Counted from the first letter of the stretch, positions 1 through 11,589 are shown. The stretch: 64,000 nt of DNA from Axinella damicornis (GCA_963931865.1 OZ007515.1:1601318-1665317), one strand, 5' to 3'. The notes: generated by a model from the letters alone, not told the origin. A program made the numbers and translations.

Positions 1-9
1 AGCACTCAC

Positions 10-718
10 TTTCCATTCACTGGTAGGAAGAACCTCACGAATGAACAGATTATCGAAAACATGGGAGAAGGGACCATGACCTAAGTCGTGGCACAACCCA
101 GCAATTTTCACACACAGCACATCCTGAGGTGTGATACCAAGTTCTGGCTGTTTCTCTTGGAGTGTCTCCACCAGCACACCAGCAATGTAACTGACGCTAT
201 TACATAGAGAATGCAAACATCAATGCACCAGTACCAGTGTGAAGGTGATCATGAAGCACAACCATGAATACTTATTTCTTACCCAATACTGTGTTCGAAT
301 CTGTTATGAGTTCCACCAGGATACACATAATATGTGCCACCTACACAATTGCAAGTTTCTTATTCTGAATTGCTCATTTCAATAGCAATACCGTGACTGT
401 ATTGAGGCTGAACTTACCCAGCTGCTTGATGTAGCGGAGCCTCTGGAACTCCGGGGTGTCAATGATTTTCACCAACAGTGGATGGAGCACAATGGGCCCA
501 TGGATGGGATCATTGAACAGCTGTTGGAATATTAAATTTTGAGGATATCTTTCAGCATTGGTAGCTAGCTATAGTACCAGTTAATAACATTATTGCAGAA
601 CAAACATTGCTTGCATGACGGTTGATATATGAATTCCAAACCAAAGATAATAATAACGTTCTTTTGATCTCCCAAGCGTATAACAGTACTGTACCTTTCC
701 ATCGTTCTTTGATGCCAT
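10..718 (-). CDS. SAMHD1: SAMHD1-like dNTP triphosphohydrolase, 5' part (continues beyond position 1)
   Basis: Four exons read on the minus strand: 695-718, 418-520, 283-340 and 10-196, joined with consistent phases (0, 1, 2) and GT-AG borders; exon 4 ends at a GTGAGT donor at 4-9, so the rest lies outside. The product has the HD-domain entry [19 protein letters not shown], then THNRFEHS (family Arg/His that contact metal and substrate) and [13 protein letters not shown] (the HD metal-binding pair). The family hydrolyses dNTPs to nucleoside and triphosphate as an allosteric tetramer, controlling nucleotide pools and, in vertebrates, limiting retroviruses. The start is the ATG at 716-718, giving only eight residues before the HD core, so the N-terminal SAM domain of vertebrate SAMHD1 is absent. 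An additional upstream exon could still supply one, but this exon begins with a good ATG. Identity is certain from motifs; the start is less so. Confidence 0.92.
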
Positions 719-1220
719 GTTACTAGCTGTACACGCAAGGGAACTGTCATTGACAACAGTTACAGTATGCAAATACATCACACAGTACACCCAATACAAG
801 ACTAGTGCAACTTACCACCAAATCTTTGGGCCGATCTCTGACACTCAAAAGGTCATAAATTTCAGTAGCTCAGTTTTCCGACGTCTTGAATTATATATTA
901 CCATCTAAGGAGTGTTCTAGAACATTCGAACATTTGAACAAAACCCCCACGTGGTACGCACCCTTGAATGTTATGTGAATCATTACCCGCATGAGAATAT
1001 TCAAAGCCTGATATTACTACAGGAATGCTTCTTGTTAATGAATATCAATGGACCTGGCGATCAAACAATAGTTACCATGCAGACCATGTGCACAATAGAT
1101 CCTTGCACTTCTGGGATGTGTGTCCACAGGCAATTGCTCCATATACAACTAGGGGAACACTGGCTGGGATTCTCCCTCCATGACAAAATGATAAACATTT
1201 CAGGCGTTGTGTGTGTGTGT

Positions 1221-1266
<46 letters not shown>

Positions 1267-1429
1267 GTATGCCAGTCACTAGAGTATGTCTCCAGACCTG
1301 CCATTGTACTTTACCCAAACACTACACTCAAGCAAAATGACCATAACTAACAAACAACACTGTGTAGGTATTGGGTTATAAAATGATTCATTGACCGCAT
1401 TGTACAGTGTGACATAATTATTATGAACA
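719..1429. other. Intergenic spacer between SAMHD1 5' end and INTS2 3' end
   Basis: Both neighbours are on the minus strand, so this spacer should hold the SAMHD1 promoter and the INTS2 3' untranslated region. I see no coding signal. It contains a (GT)n tract running into about 31 G residues at 1207-1265; the ORFs that cross that tract are low-complexity artefacts. Confidence 0.6.
1207..1265. repeat. (GT)n followed by poly-G tract
   Basis: About 27 bp of GT dinucleotides switch directly into about 31 consecutive G. Such G runs are potential quadruplexes and are prone to length error in assemblies. Confidence 0.9.
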
Positions 1430-4400
1430 CTACAACCTCACCACTGCAGAATCAACTAGTTCCTGAAAAGCACTTTGAATTGATTTAAGCAGTTTCTTGG
1501 GCTTTCCATTTGTCAATGGCTTTCTTTCTTGACTTGTGTCTGCAAAATCCTTTCCCGTCACCCCACTGGTTAGGGGCACACAGACTTTGCTCAAGTGAAC
1601 TAAGAACTCCGTAGCTTCGCTGCAGAGAGGGGGGAATGTCTGGCACAGCTTCACCACAGACGGAAGCAGAGGGTGAAAGTATTCCTCTCGTATTTTCGCT
1701 GGAATTTCACTTGCCAGGAGAGCCAGCCTCTTGAAAATGTCCTTTGCAATGCCCATGGCATCCGGTAAGGGGTACTGCTGGATCACATGAGCCGCCAGCT
1801 GTACTGCAAATTGCTATAATTATTGTAGTAAAACAGGAGAAAGGGATGAAGACAATTTGAGCAAACTTGTCAGTTATGATAGTCTATTGGTGTAGCCAAG
1901 AGTGCATGATGACATCATCAACATTGCGGTGATGTCATCATGCGCTCTTGGTGTAGCTATGTTTCTGCATTTCAGGCTGTGCTAGCGGCTCTGGTATGAA
2001 GTCACCACATACCTGTTTCTACATTTCGGGCTGTGCTAAATGCTCTGAAGTTACAACGTACCTGTTTCTGCATTTCAGGCTGTGCTAGCAGCTCCGGGAT
2101 GAAGTCGAGGCAGATGTGCATGGAGGGCACTCCAGAGACCATCATGGGCAGCAGCTGCAGGGGGTAGCCCTGGAAGTGTACCAGCTTCACCATGCTGGGC
2201 TCGGCAATGAAGGTCTGGTGCAGGTAGGAACACACTAGGCAATGGACCTCACACAACGCACTCAGCTGAGGACCAAAGGAAGCTTCTACCTGTGCGGGGG
2301 AGGGGATGGGAAGGCAATGAGGAGGCATTCAGGATAGCAAGTGACCCCGATTTGAACAAAGCATGCAAACCAGGCACATTACAGTCCCCCATCCCTTTTA
2401 ATTCCTCCCCTTCCCAACAGGCCTCAAACATATTTGAAGTTAATTTTCATCACATCATACAATCTCACAAATTCCTGATCGCTTGTTTACACCTAGCTAT
2501 CTGTGAAGGACACCCAGTTATATCCCCTGGATGTCCGCTTCAATGGAGCAGGAGCATGGAATGTGAAGCTATGAATGTAGTTTTGGCCTAATGGTGGACA
2601 CACAAGCACACACTGACAGGTACCTCCTTGTCTTCTTCAGTGGGGAGGCATATTTCCAGCAGTAGTTGAACTATGGCTCCCTCCTGGGCTGCAGTGAGTG
2701 CTATACACAGCTCCTCCCTCTCCAGCTTGGTCACATGACCTGATGATGACAGCATTGTGGGTTCAGGGGTTGCCATGGCAACACAATACTGAGTGTGAGC
2801 ATGCTCCTGGAGCCATGCTTTGGAGGCTGCAGTATAGGCTGCCAGCACCCTGAGTAGGATCTCCAGCACTGCAGGGCACCTGAAAGAAGTTTAGGTAATA
2901 CGTTCTCTGCGTAAGAATTAATAGTTACCCTGTGCACGCATGTGTGAAGTTGGGTTAGGTCTGACCATCTGTCAGTAATACTCGGTCTGTGACCCAAAAA
3001 AGTGAATTGGTTCATTGGAAGCGACAAACACTGGGGTGAGAAGGCCTGGGTACAATGCTAGGGTTCGGTACGGATGAATATTGTTGGTAGTATCTAATTC
3101 TGTGTACCTGAAGACACGGCGGTCACACCGCAGGACAATGAGGGGGTCTTCAGTGAGGTTCTGGTGTGTGAGGGGCTGCATAACCTGGGTCTCAGCGGGG
3201 CGCAACACATTCACTGTCTCCAGCCACAATCTGGAAAGGAATGGGTACATGAGATGCGACCCTGGGATTTGAGACAGTGGTTCTTCTCGCTCACCTTCTT
3301 GGGATGACGGTGTTCAGTTTCGTCCAGAGGGAGAGGTAGAGGGCCTGCACCCTTCGGGGAACAGAGGGGTCGAGAAGAAGGGGGAGGGTAGAGTTGAGGG
3401 TGGGGGCATAGGGGATGAGGGCCGAGAGACTCAGAGAAGAGAGGTGATTCAGTAGGAGAAGTGCCCTTGAGGGACTCTGACGGAGCTGCTGCAAAACTAG
3501 GAGATGGAGCAACCAAACACGTATGAGGGTCTGCTGGAGTTGCTACATGTAGGTCATACACGCACATGGCACAGAAGATTACATCACAATTACATAATTG
3601 GTATTACATCATCAAGAATGCACAAACCCTAGCCATCCCTGTTTGATCATGAGTCTCAGTGGAGGCCTACCTGCTTTGGCAGAAGCTGGAGTCACTTTTG
3701 CGGGAGAAAGTCTCACAATTGGCACAAACGTGGCAGCTGCGGAAGAGGAGTATGATGCCGTTACGCACACCATATCCCACACTCTTGCATCCATATATTC
3801 ACGCTCACAAGGCACACCCTCCCATCCTCCCACTCACACTCAGCACACCCTCCCATCCTCCCACTCACACTCAGCACACCCTCCCATCCTCCCACTCACA
3901 CTCAGCGCACCCTCCCATCCTCCCACTTACACTCAGCACACCCTCCCATCCTCCCACTCACACTCAGCACACCCTCCCATCCTCCCACTCACACTCAGCA
4001 CACCCTCCCATCCTCCCACTCACACTCAGCGCACTCCTCCTCCTTCAGCCAATCCTCCACAAGGCACAGCTGGGGGAAGTGGGTGGCAGTCAGCTTGAGC
4101 AGGGAGGGGTAGAGGGTGGCATAGTCCCCCTGTTGCTGCCTCACGTGCTGTAGCAGGTGCTTCATGGGGATCTGAACGAGTACGTTGGGACTGTAGGCCT
4201 TGGGGGTGGAGCCACGAGGCTGTGTCACTGGGAGAGGGGAGAACCAGGGAGGGGGAGAATAGCTAGCCAGCTTCACCATGCACATCAATAGCTCTGTAGC
4301 TGCCTCACTAGTCTCGGTACCAGACCCTCACCCGTGGAGGAGGGTCTGGTACCGAGACTACTGCCTCACACACGTACACAGAGCCTTCAAGTTGGTGAGG

Positions 4401-4771
4401 TAGCAGTCCTGGTAGAGGAGCACGTAGTAGAACATCAGCAGCTGGGAGGGGATGGGGTAGGCCGCTCCCGAACCATCCGGGGGGTGCAGCTGGGAGGGGA
4501 TGGGGTAGGCTGCTCCCGAACCGTCCGGGGGGTGCCTGAAGACCACAAGAATCTCCTCCGCTGAGAATGGCATATGGTTGGTGGCATTTGCACCTGCAGC
4601 AATTATAGTGTACTCAAACTCTACCCACCTGTCCACCTGTCTATCTATCTATCCACCTATCTATTAGCCTCGTTCCCAGGCACTCGGTAATTGGGGAGAG
4701 CGCCTGGGAACGAGGCTACCTATCTATTTATCTGTCCATCTATCCATCCACATTGATCCACCTATCCATCC

Positions 4772-4803
<32 letters not shown>

Positions 4804-7800
4804 CTCTATCTATCTATCTATCTATCTTCTATCTATATATCTACAATCTCTATCTACCTATCTATTAGTCCATCGTCCCCCTGACCTTGTGAGTTGCTTG
4901 GAACACTGTGGTAGCCAGAGGCTGTCTTCCCTGAGACTCCAGAGAGGAGGGTGGCGGTTACAAACTCCTGGAGGAGAAGGGGGAGGGTTGGGTGGAGGGG
5001 CTCTCCGACATTCAGCACTTGCTGGTAGATCCAATTCTAGGACGAGCAAGAGAGAGGTAGGGAGAGAGTACCTCATTCCATAGACAAGGAAGAGGCATGG
5101 AGGGCACACTGCATATCACTGTGATTGCTGTTCCCACTTAGCCTCGTTCCCAGGCTCCTCCCCAGCATTTTGCCCGTTTTTTGTACAGTATGCGACAAAA
5201 AGCTGGGGAGGAGCCTCGGAACGCGGCTAGTTCCCACTCACAATCCTTCACATCTCACACCACACCTCTCCCTCCCTGCATCCCTCCCATACCTCTCCTC
5301 TCCCCACCACACCCCCATACCACACCCCCATACCATACCCCCCACACCACATCCCTCCCTACACCACACCGTCCCCACACCCTCTCCCTCCCAACCTTGA
5401 TGGAGATGCCATACTTCCTGAAGGTCCTCGTCTTGATGAGCTGGTGGATGCAGTGCACAGGAAGGTATCCAGTCGTGCGGGCGCTCAGCTGCGGCGTTGG
5501 GGGGACACTCACCGCATGTGCACACACAACCTTCACAGGAAGACAAGCACAAGTAAGGTCCAGTAAGCTAGACAGCCCTCACAATAATTTTAAAAATCCT
5601 GGCAAAGTCAGATTTCATCAGACACTTGTACTATATGTACATGTACCCACATCAAAAGTACAAAGGAATAGTGTGGACGTAATGTCTGCCGCACATAGCC
5701 GCTACTGACTACACATTAAGTATGTACCAATATCAAAAATACAAAGAAAGAGTGGACGTAATGTCTGCTGGCACATAGGCTACAAATTGTCTGGAGGAAG
5801 TTGTGAGCCCTGCTCCAGGCTAGAAGGACACTTTTGCAGTAGAATCGCAACAGAGGCATTAGAGGTGGATTCGAAGGGTATGCATAGATAAAGGCAATTG
5901 TTTGTGGTGCAACTCAATACACAATGTAACCAGTTTTATGAGATACTGCTTAAATTATTGCACAGCAGCATCACATAACCATAAGCACCTCTTCCGTGAA
6001 CACTCTCATGAACAGCTGCCTCAGCAGAGAGAAATGACCACTCCTCAGAGAGCTCTGGGGAAAAAGACATGCAGGTGTTACGAACAGGTGGCAGGTCAAA
6101 ATAGTTATTTAAAAAATTAAAGTGTATGTAAGTATAAGTCAGCTAGGCTCCTAATTTGTGATCTACTGACAGTGTTTACCCAAAGCTGAAATGAACGCCC
6201 CCCACCCCCCAGCCATCCCCTGGGAGAAACACAGGTCATGGTCTCGACAACTCACGGAGACTTTCATCTGGAGTGTGCTGGTGATGAGTCCCTCAATCTG
6301 ACCCAGCTGGCGTTCCCGCAGGTGAATGGCAATCAGCAGCAGCAACTCACCATAGGAGCAGTGACCCCAGTGACCCTCACATGCCCTGGTGGGAGAGGAG
6401 GGGAGGGAAGGGGGGAGGGGGGAGGTGGAAGGGGGGAGGTGGGAGGTGGGAGGGAGAGGGAGGAGGTGGGAGGGAGAGGGAGGGGATACAACATGCTTTT
6501 ATTTAGACAATGGATATACGAGTAGTCAGCTAAGCACTATGCTAGGTATCTTGGGCTAGGAATGAGATACAAAGCTGGGATTCGCGCCATTGTGATCAGC
6601 ATAAAAGGAGCTTTCAAACGATGTCCTTAAAATGATTTTTAATTTCGGTCAAATTTTTGCCAAAAATCGCACTCGACCAAAGGCAATAATCCACGGTTTT
6701 TCATGATTTTGGGTCAAAATTCAACCTACAGCAAAATGGACATCATTGGAATGCTCCATTCATGCTGATCACAATGGTGTAAATCCCAGCCTCGTATCTC
6801 ATTCCTAGCCCAAGATACAGAGAGTGAGAAACTGTGACTTAAGGTGGCAGATACCCCTTTACGTTAGGTTACCTTTAAACGTCGGGGGCCCCCGACGTTT
6901 AAGGTAACCTAACGTAAAGGGGTATCTGCCACCTTAAGAGAGGTAACAGGAAAGCCACCTGTCAAAGTTGGGCAGTTTCTCAAGAAGCCACTGAAACCAT
7001 TTCACCACCGCATGCTCACACTCCTCCAGGCTGTAGGGGGAAAACAGCTGCTTCAACACCACGGTTACATTTAGAGCTGTGATATTGCTCCTTGAATCAT
7101 TATTGATTATTGGCGGGTGAATAATTGCCAATTATCCAATTATTGGTAAACATTTGTGATGTATGTAAAGAAAACCTTACAGGACAAATAAAGTGCATGC
7201 CAGTATATCCTATTAGTTAATACACAATCAGAAAGCAGCTTCCTTGCTACCTCCCCCCTCCCGCTGAAAAGATTGCAACATAGTGACAAACACAAAATGG
7301 GCTACAATGTAACCAGCAACCCAACCTGATAAGGAAGGGACAGGCGAGGAGGATGCAGAGGGCGACCTCCACAAACCTGACCCCTGCTGGGGAGAAAGGG
7401 GGGCAGGAGCAGGCAATGGGACCAAGGATGACCGCCGCCTCTTCGTCTTTGAGGTACATTTGAGCCTGGATCTTCAGTGCACAGCAGACGTGGAGTAGGT
7501 TCATGAGATCAATGATCTCATCGTCCGAGAGTTGCCGCTCGAGGGAGATGGGTGGGAAATCGGTTTTGTCCAGTGTGGAAGAGTGTCTTCGCCTCCTGGT
7601 CTGAGGCTTAGCAGCGTCTTTACCCTCGGGCTTAGCTCCGCTTTTACCAGCACCACTACCAGCAGCAGTAGCACTCGTCTGTTTAGATTTTTTTGATTTT
7701 TCGTCTCCTCCGGATTCAGTATCGCCTCCACCGCCCTCGTGGTCACTGATCTCAATCTCCATTTGATCAACCAGCTCCAAGGTAGCAGCAGTGAGGTTCT

Positions 7801-8310
7801 CAGATTCCATTCCCTCCTCCGCCTCGGTCTCAGTTTCCGTCCGTTCCCCTGCGTCCAGAGCCTTGGGGTCACCTGCACCGACACCAGCTGTATCTATCAC
7901 TAGTTCCGTGTCTGCTTCTTCCATAGGGTCTTCCGTGGCCTCATTCTCCATCCCGGGTTCCTGCCCGGTTCCAGTACCAGTGATTGCTGTATGCTGTTTA
8001 TCCAGTTGGGTGGGGAAGGGTGCTATTTTGGTGAAGGAGCGAAGTGTCTTCATCAGATACTTTCTCAGCCGTGATACTGCAGACGCCTTGTGCCTGCGGT
8101 ACTGTGAATGTGGGAGTGTATGTGTGTATGTGTTGGGGTAGGGAGGGGGGGGGGGGGGGGGAGAGGAGGGGGGGAGGAGAAGGAGAGTTGTGAAGTAGCA
8201 CAACTAACAGATCGAGTCACAGTCATTTCCAACCCACTGAGTCCAGTGAGGTTTAACACAGTCATGCATGACTTCCGCATGCACACACACACACACACGC
8301 ACACACACAC

Positions 8311-8369
<59 letters not shown>

Positions 8370-11300
8370 CTCACTTTTCCTACTTGCTCACAGCATCACA
8401 ACACTCAAGAGCGCATGATGACATCATGATGTTCGCCACAATAACGATGACGTCATCATGTGCTCTTGCAACACTAGAGGGGGGAGTAGCCCACGAGCAA
8501 GTCGACACACCTTCTGCTGCATGCATTTGAGGTACTGAGCAAACCACGTCTTCCTCTGCTCGTCCCCAGTGATGATGACATTGTGCAGCAGAGTGACCAC
8601 ACCCATCTGGAGGCAACCGAAGGACTCTCCTCCCATTCCAAGATCCACTTCCATTCCACCGGGTTCCATTCTGGATCCAAACATTCGACAGCAGTAGTTA
8701 CAAGTTGGTTGAATGCCACTCACTGCACATCAACGGCCATAACATATGGCTAGCTGTCTTGGAGATGGTTTTAGAAGCTAATAATCCATCACAAGTGTAA
8801 TGGACCTGGATGGTCCCCACCTGAACTTCTGGTTCCCAACACTGCAAGAACACTAGGGCTATGATTAGTGTTAACCTCCTCGGCCAACAGGTCTGTCAGG
8901 GTTAGTGTTAGTGTTAGGGTTAGTGCTAGGGTTAGTGTCAGGGTTAGTGTTAGGGTTAGGGTTACTGTTAACCTGGTCTTCTGGTCCTCAACATCCAGGG
9001 CCAGCGAGAGAGCCAGGGTCGGGTGCTTGCAGTGAGTGACAGCCAGCGACTGCACAAATGCAGAGCGGGATGGGTGCATTGAGCAGAGCAACTTGATGGC
9101 AGTTGACCGACACCTGCCAGACAGAGATACCTCATCCAGAGTCTCCCCATTCAGCAAGAGGGAGGTCACCACTTCAGGGGGGGGGGGGGGGGGGGGTGAG
9201 GAGAGAGAGAGAGAGAGGGGGGGAATTCGGGAGGATATATCACTTCTTGGATGTAGACGGAAATCTGAACAACATATTGTGACAGGAATGCTATTGCACC
9301 CACCCTGGTCAAACTGGTCTGGCAGGTTGGCAATGAGGCGGCAGAGGAGGTGAGGCCCCCTCTCCAGCCGTAGGAGGGCTTCAGAAATTCGCTCTGCTGG
9401 CAGCAAGGAGGGAAGCTCTGGGGAGGGGAGAAGAGTTGGTCTTGTTGGACATACCCACTTCATCAACCTCACAGTTTGTAACTTCCTACTGCAAAGCAAA
9501 ACTGACAAAGTGGAAGATAAAGTGGGAATTGACAAAGTCACTGGCAAAGTGGGAAGTTGACGAAGTGGGACTGGATGACCTCCCATACCAACATAAACAT
9601 GACCACAGTAATGCGACTGTATGCCAATTACAATCTCTGTCGCCATGGTTACTTGGGTTCTTTCACTAAACTTTCACCAAAGCTTAGTAGTATCAAGCTT
9701 CCACACACAGCACAGGCACAGAGGCCAATGGGGAAGAGTGTTTCCGAGCTTAGATTTGAGGGTTACGTTATTGGCATGTACATGTACCTGCTACCCCCCC
9801 CCCCCCCCCCCCCCTTCCTCACACGTACCTGCAGCAGCAATACACAAGATATCACAGATCTCCTCCAGGTGTACCTCACATTCAAACAGGTCTGACTGGA
9901 CCAACTTGAATGGGTTCTCCACCTGCAAACGACAACACCAGCGGTAACAGATTGCAGTTTGTCATCAAAGTGGCAGAAACAGCTCTCCTGTTCTATAGGG
10001 TGACTGATGTGCCATTTCGGTCAAAAATGGACCAATGACCAATTGGTATTGGGAATAGACTCGGAAGAGAACGTTGCACTAGGTATGGGTATGTGAATGA
10101 GATATGAAGCTAGGATTTGTGCCATTGTGGTCAGCATAATAATAGCTTTCAAATGATGTCCTTAAAGTGACTTTCAATCTCGGTCACATTTTTGTCAAAA
10201 ATCGCAGTCGGCCAAAGGCTATAATCCATGGTTTTTCATGATTTTGGGTCAAAATTCAACTGACAGCAAAAAGGACATCATTGGAATGCTCCATTCATGC
10301 TGATCACAATGGTGCAAATCCCAGCTTCATATCTCATTCCTAGCCCAAGATACCGAGCATATTGTTCTGCTATAAGTGCACATGCATAGCCTCTACACCT
10401 CCAGTTTGTGATCGTTTACAGTATGCAAAAATACTGTAATACAGCATACTGTAAAATGATCAGAAACTGGGGGTGTAGAAGGCCAGGGAACGAGGCTATG
10501 CATGCAGGACACCCTCCACAACAAGTGTCAGCTAGTATACATGCATGTAGCAAACAGGACGAGACTGGATCTTTGCTGGCTTCACAGTATATTGTTGGCG
10601 TGCTGTCGCTCACCAGCAAGAGTGCTGTAATTTTGGTTCTTTGTGGCAGAAATGTACATCAGTTACCCTATAGAACAAGTTCTATTTCTGCCAATGTTGG
10701 CTTAATTCCAGAATTGGCATGCCAAAATGTGCCATAATCGACAGAGAATGGTTTCCAAGATGTGACAATTTTGGCACAAAAACATATCCCCCACCCTCAC
10801 CCACCCACTTCACCCACCCATCCACCCTCACCCACCCACCCTCACCAACCACCTCACCCATCCACCCTCACCCACCCACCCTCACCAACCACCTTCACCC
10901 ACCCACCCTCACCAACCACCTTCACCCACCCACCCTCACCCACCCACCTGGGCCACAATTCTCAGGATCTCGCTCAGAAAGAGTCTGAACCTCCTCATAC
11001 AGTCACTCCTCTCAAACTCAATAGCCAATCCAAACTGCAGTGATGAAGCCAGGATGCTCTGAGACGCTGCCCTTTCCTCTCCTGGGCCCAGCTTCCTCAA
11101 CAGCTGCTGCTCCTTCTGCGCATCTAGTTTCAACTCCTGGAAGTTCACGGAGAGATATTCCTGTAAGGTGTTCACATCTTGCATGCCAGCAATGAGTGCG
11201 TGGACGACTGTCCGACTGCTCTCCCACTCCGTTGTGGTGGCATCTGTCAGGGTAGTTGTGGTTGGTGGACAGAGGACAATCCTCGACAGACATGGAAGAA

Positions 11301-11589
11301 AAGGTCGAAGTTCAGCAGCAGGGCAGGCATACAGCTGCCTAACATTGCCAGCGAGGAGGGCACTGAAGACTTTAGCACTTGGCACAGAAGAATCCATGGC
11401 AGTATTGACCCTGTTGGGGGTTGCTGTGGAACAACAGTACATCACACAAATTAGTAGCACATGCAGCCTCACCAAATATTTAATATCACTTTTGCAGCAC
11501 AATCTGTATGAGATTTCAAGTTTTCGCGTAATCTTGTTCATCACCAGTGCTCACCCTGCCAGTCTCAGGCTCGTGCACTCATGGTTCAT
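1430..11589 (-). CDS. INTS2: Integrator complex subunit 2
   Basis: INTS2 is a large helical-repeat subunit of Integrator, the nuclear RNA polymerase II-associated complex that cleaves snRNA 3' ends and terminates promoter-proximal transcription. Exons (minus): 11555-11589, 10948-11410, 9829-9922, 9304-9417, 8973-9171, 8511-8670, 7326-8101, 6959-7030, 6256-6385, 5989-6054, 5396-5530, 4886-5036, 4378-4593, 4024-4299, a 20-nt exon near 3717-3736, 3295-3542, about 3109-3230, 2624-2879, 2062-2289, 1430-1798. Phases join to about 1,376 residues (human protein about 1,200). Diagnostic blocks: AQKEQQLLRKLG near the N-terminus, GYLPVHCIHQLIKTRTF, TEDPLIVLRCDRRVFR, VKLVHFQGYPLQLLP and VPSMHICLDFIPELLAQPE near the C-terminus. 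Exon 7 carries an acidic, Ser/Thr/Glu-rich insertion of roughly 150-190 residues not in the vertebrate protein. The N-terminus MNHECTSL resembles the conserved start. The small exon near 3.7 kb is the only weak junction. Confidence 0.95.
1896..1951. repeat. Inverted-repeat element, copy 1 (CAAGAG...CTCTTG type)
   Basis: Two arms of about 21-24 bp (CCAAGAGTGCATGATGACAT and its near complement) flank a short loop, with GGTGTAGC repeated on both sides. A second copy with the same arms lies at 8406-8468. Both lie in INTS2 introns. It looks like a small non-autonomous DNA element. Confidence 0.75.
3808..4023 (-). repeat. 31-bp minisatellite starting at the INTS2 exon 14 donor
   Basis: About seven copies of a 31-bp unit; on the gene strand a unit begins GTGAGTGGGAGGATGGGAGG and ends GCTGAGT. 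The exon itself ends GCTGAGT directly before GTGAGTGG, so each copy repeats the exon-intron junction. The period is not a multiple of three, so use of different copies would shift the frame. Confidence 0.85.
4309..4360. mobile_element. 52-bp palindromic element with 9-bp duplication, inside an INTS2 mini-intron
   Basis: Arms begin TAGTCTCGGTACCAGACCC and end with the exact complement, around a 10-bp loop. The same 9 bp, CTGCCTCAC, stand at 4300-4308 and 4361-4369, a target-site duplication. The element makes up most of the 78-bp intron 4300-4377. Confidence 0.85.
4640..4870. repeat. (CTAT)n tetranucleotide tract interrupted by a mobile element
   Basis: CTAT/CCAC repeats run through an INTS2 intron and are interrupted by the palindromic element at 4665-4718. 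Confidence 0.85.
4665..4718. mobile_element. TAGCC palindromic element (54 bp) with 9-bp duplication
   Basis: Terminal inverted repeats TAGCCTCGTTCCCAGG and complement surround 22 bp of unique sequence. CCTATCTAT occurs at 4656-4664 and again at 4719-4727. Confidence 0.9.
5139..5229. mobile_element. TAGCC palindromic element (91 bp) with 9-bp duplication
   Basis: Same terminal repeats as the 4665 copy, with longer inner complementary arms (CTCCTCCCCAGC... and complement). GTTCCCACT flanks it at 5130-5138 and 5230-5238. It lies in an INTS2 intron. Confidence 0.9.
6547..6817. mobile_element. MITE family A, copy 1 (about 271 bp)
   Basis: Inverted termini TATCTTGGGCTAGGAATGAG and complement, followed by arms containing GCCATTGTGATCAGCAT. 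Related copies are at 10083-10353 and 41405-41665 with the same internal sequence (GGTCAAAATTCAAC...). No open reading frame; non-autonomous. Confidence 0.85.
6838..6938. repeat. Near-perfect 101-bp palindrome
   Basis: Arms of about 50 bp starting CTTAAGGTGGCAGATACCCC are complementary except for one extra T, and meet at GGGGGCCCCC with no loop. It lies 20 bp after a MITE and 20 bp before INTS2 exon 8. It would extrude as a cruciform in DNA or a 50-bp hairpin in pre-mRNA. Confidence 0.92.
8281..8368. repeat. (CA)n microsatellite
   Basis: CA repeats with two CG interruptions in an INTS2 intron. Confidence 0.95.
8406..8468. repeat. Inverted-repeat element, copy 2 (CAAGAG...CTCTTG type)
   Basis: Arms CAAGAGCGCATGATGACATC and near complement, flanked by CAACACT on each side. 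It is homologous to the element at 1896-1951 and lies 42 bp from INTS2 exon 6. Confidence 0.75.
8868..8966. repeat. Interstitial telomere-like repeats
   Basis: Degenerate GTTAGTGTTAGGGTTAGTG units containing several exact TTAGGG hexamers, the usual metazoan telomere repeat, directly after the exon 5 donor of INTS2 (minus strand). Confidence 0.8.
9968..10700. mobile_element. Composite element containing MITE family A copy 2
   Basis: The left end has GTGGCAGAAACAG...TTCTATAGGGTGACTGATGT and the right end (about 10640-10690) carries the near complement, framing a family A copy at 10083-10353. The left flanking module recurs at about 41290-41400 beside copy 3, so the larger unit is itself dispersed. 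No coding capacity seen. Confidence 0.65.
10786..10947 (-). repeat. GTGGGTGGGTGA minisatellite starting at the INTS2 exon 2 donor
   Basis: On the gene strand exon 2 ends CAG and the intron starts GTGGGTGGGTGAGG; a degenerate unit of about 27 bp (GTGGGTGGGTGAAGGTGGTT...) then repeats for 160 bp. GT donors recur in every unit. Confidence 0.8.
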
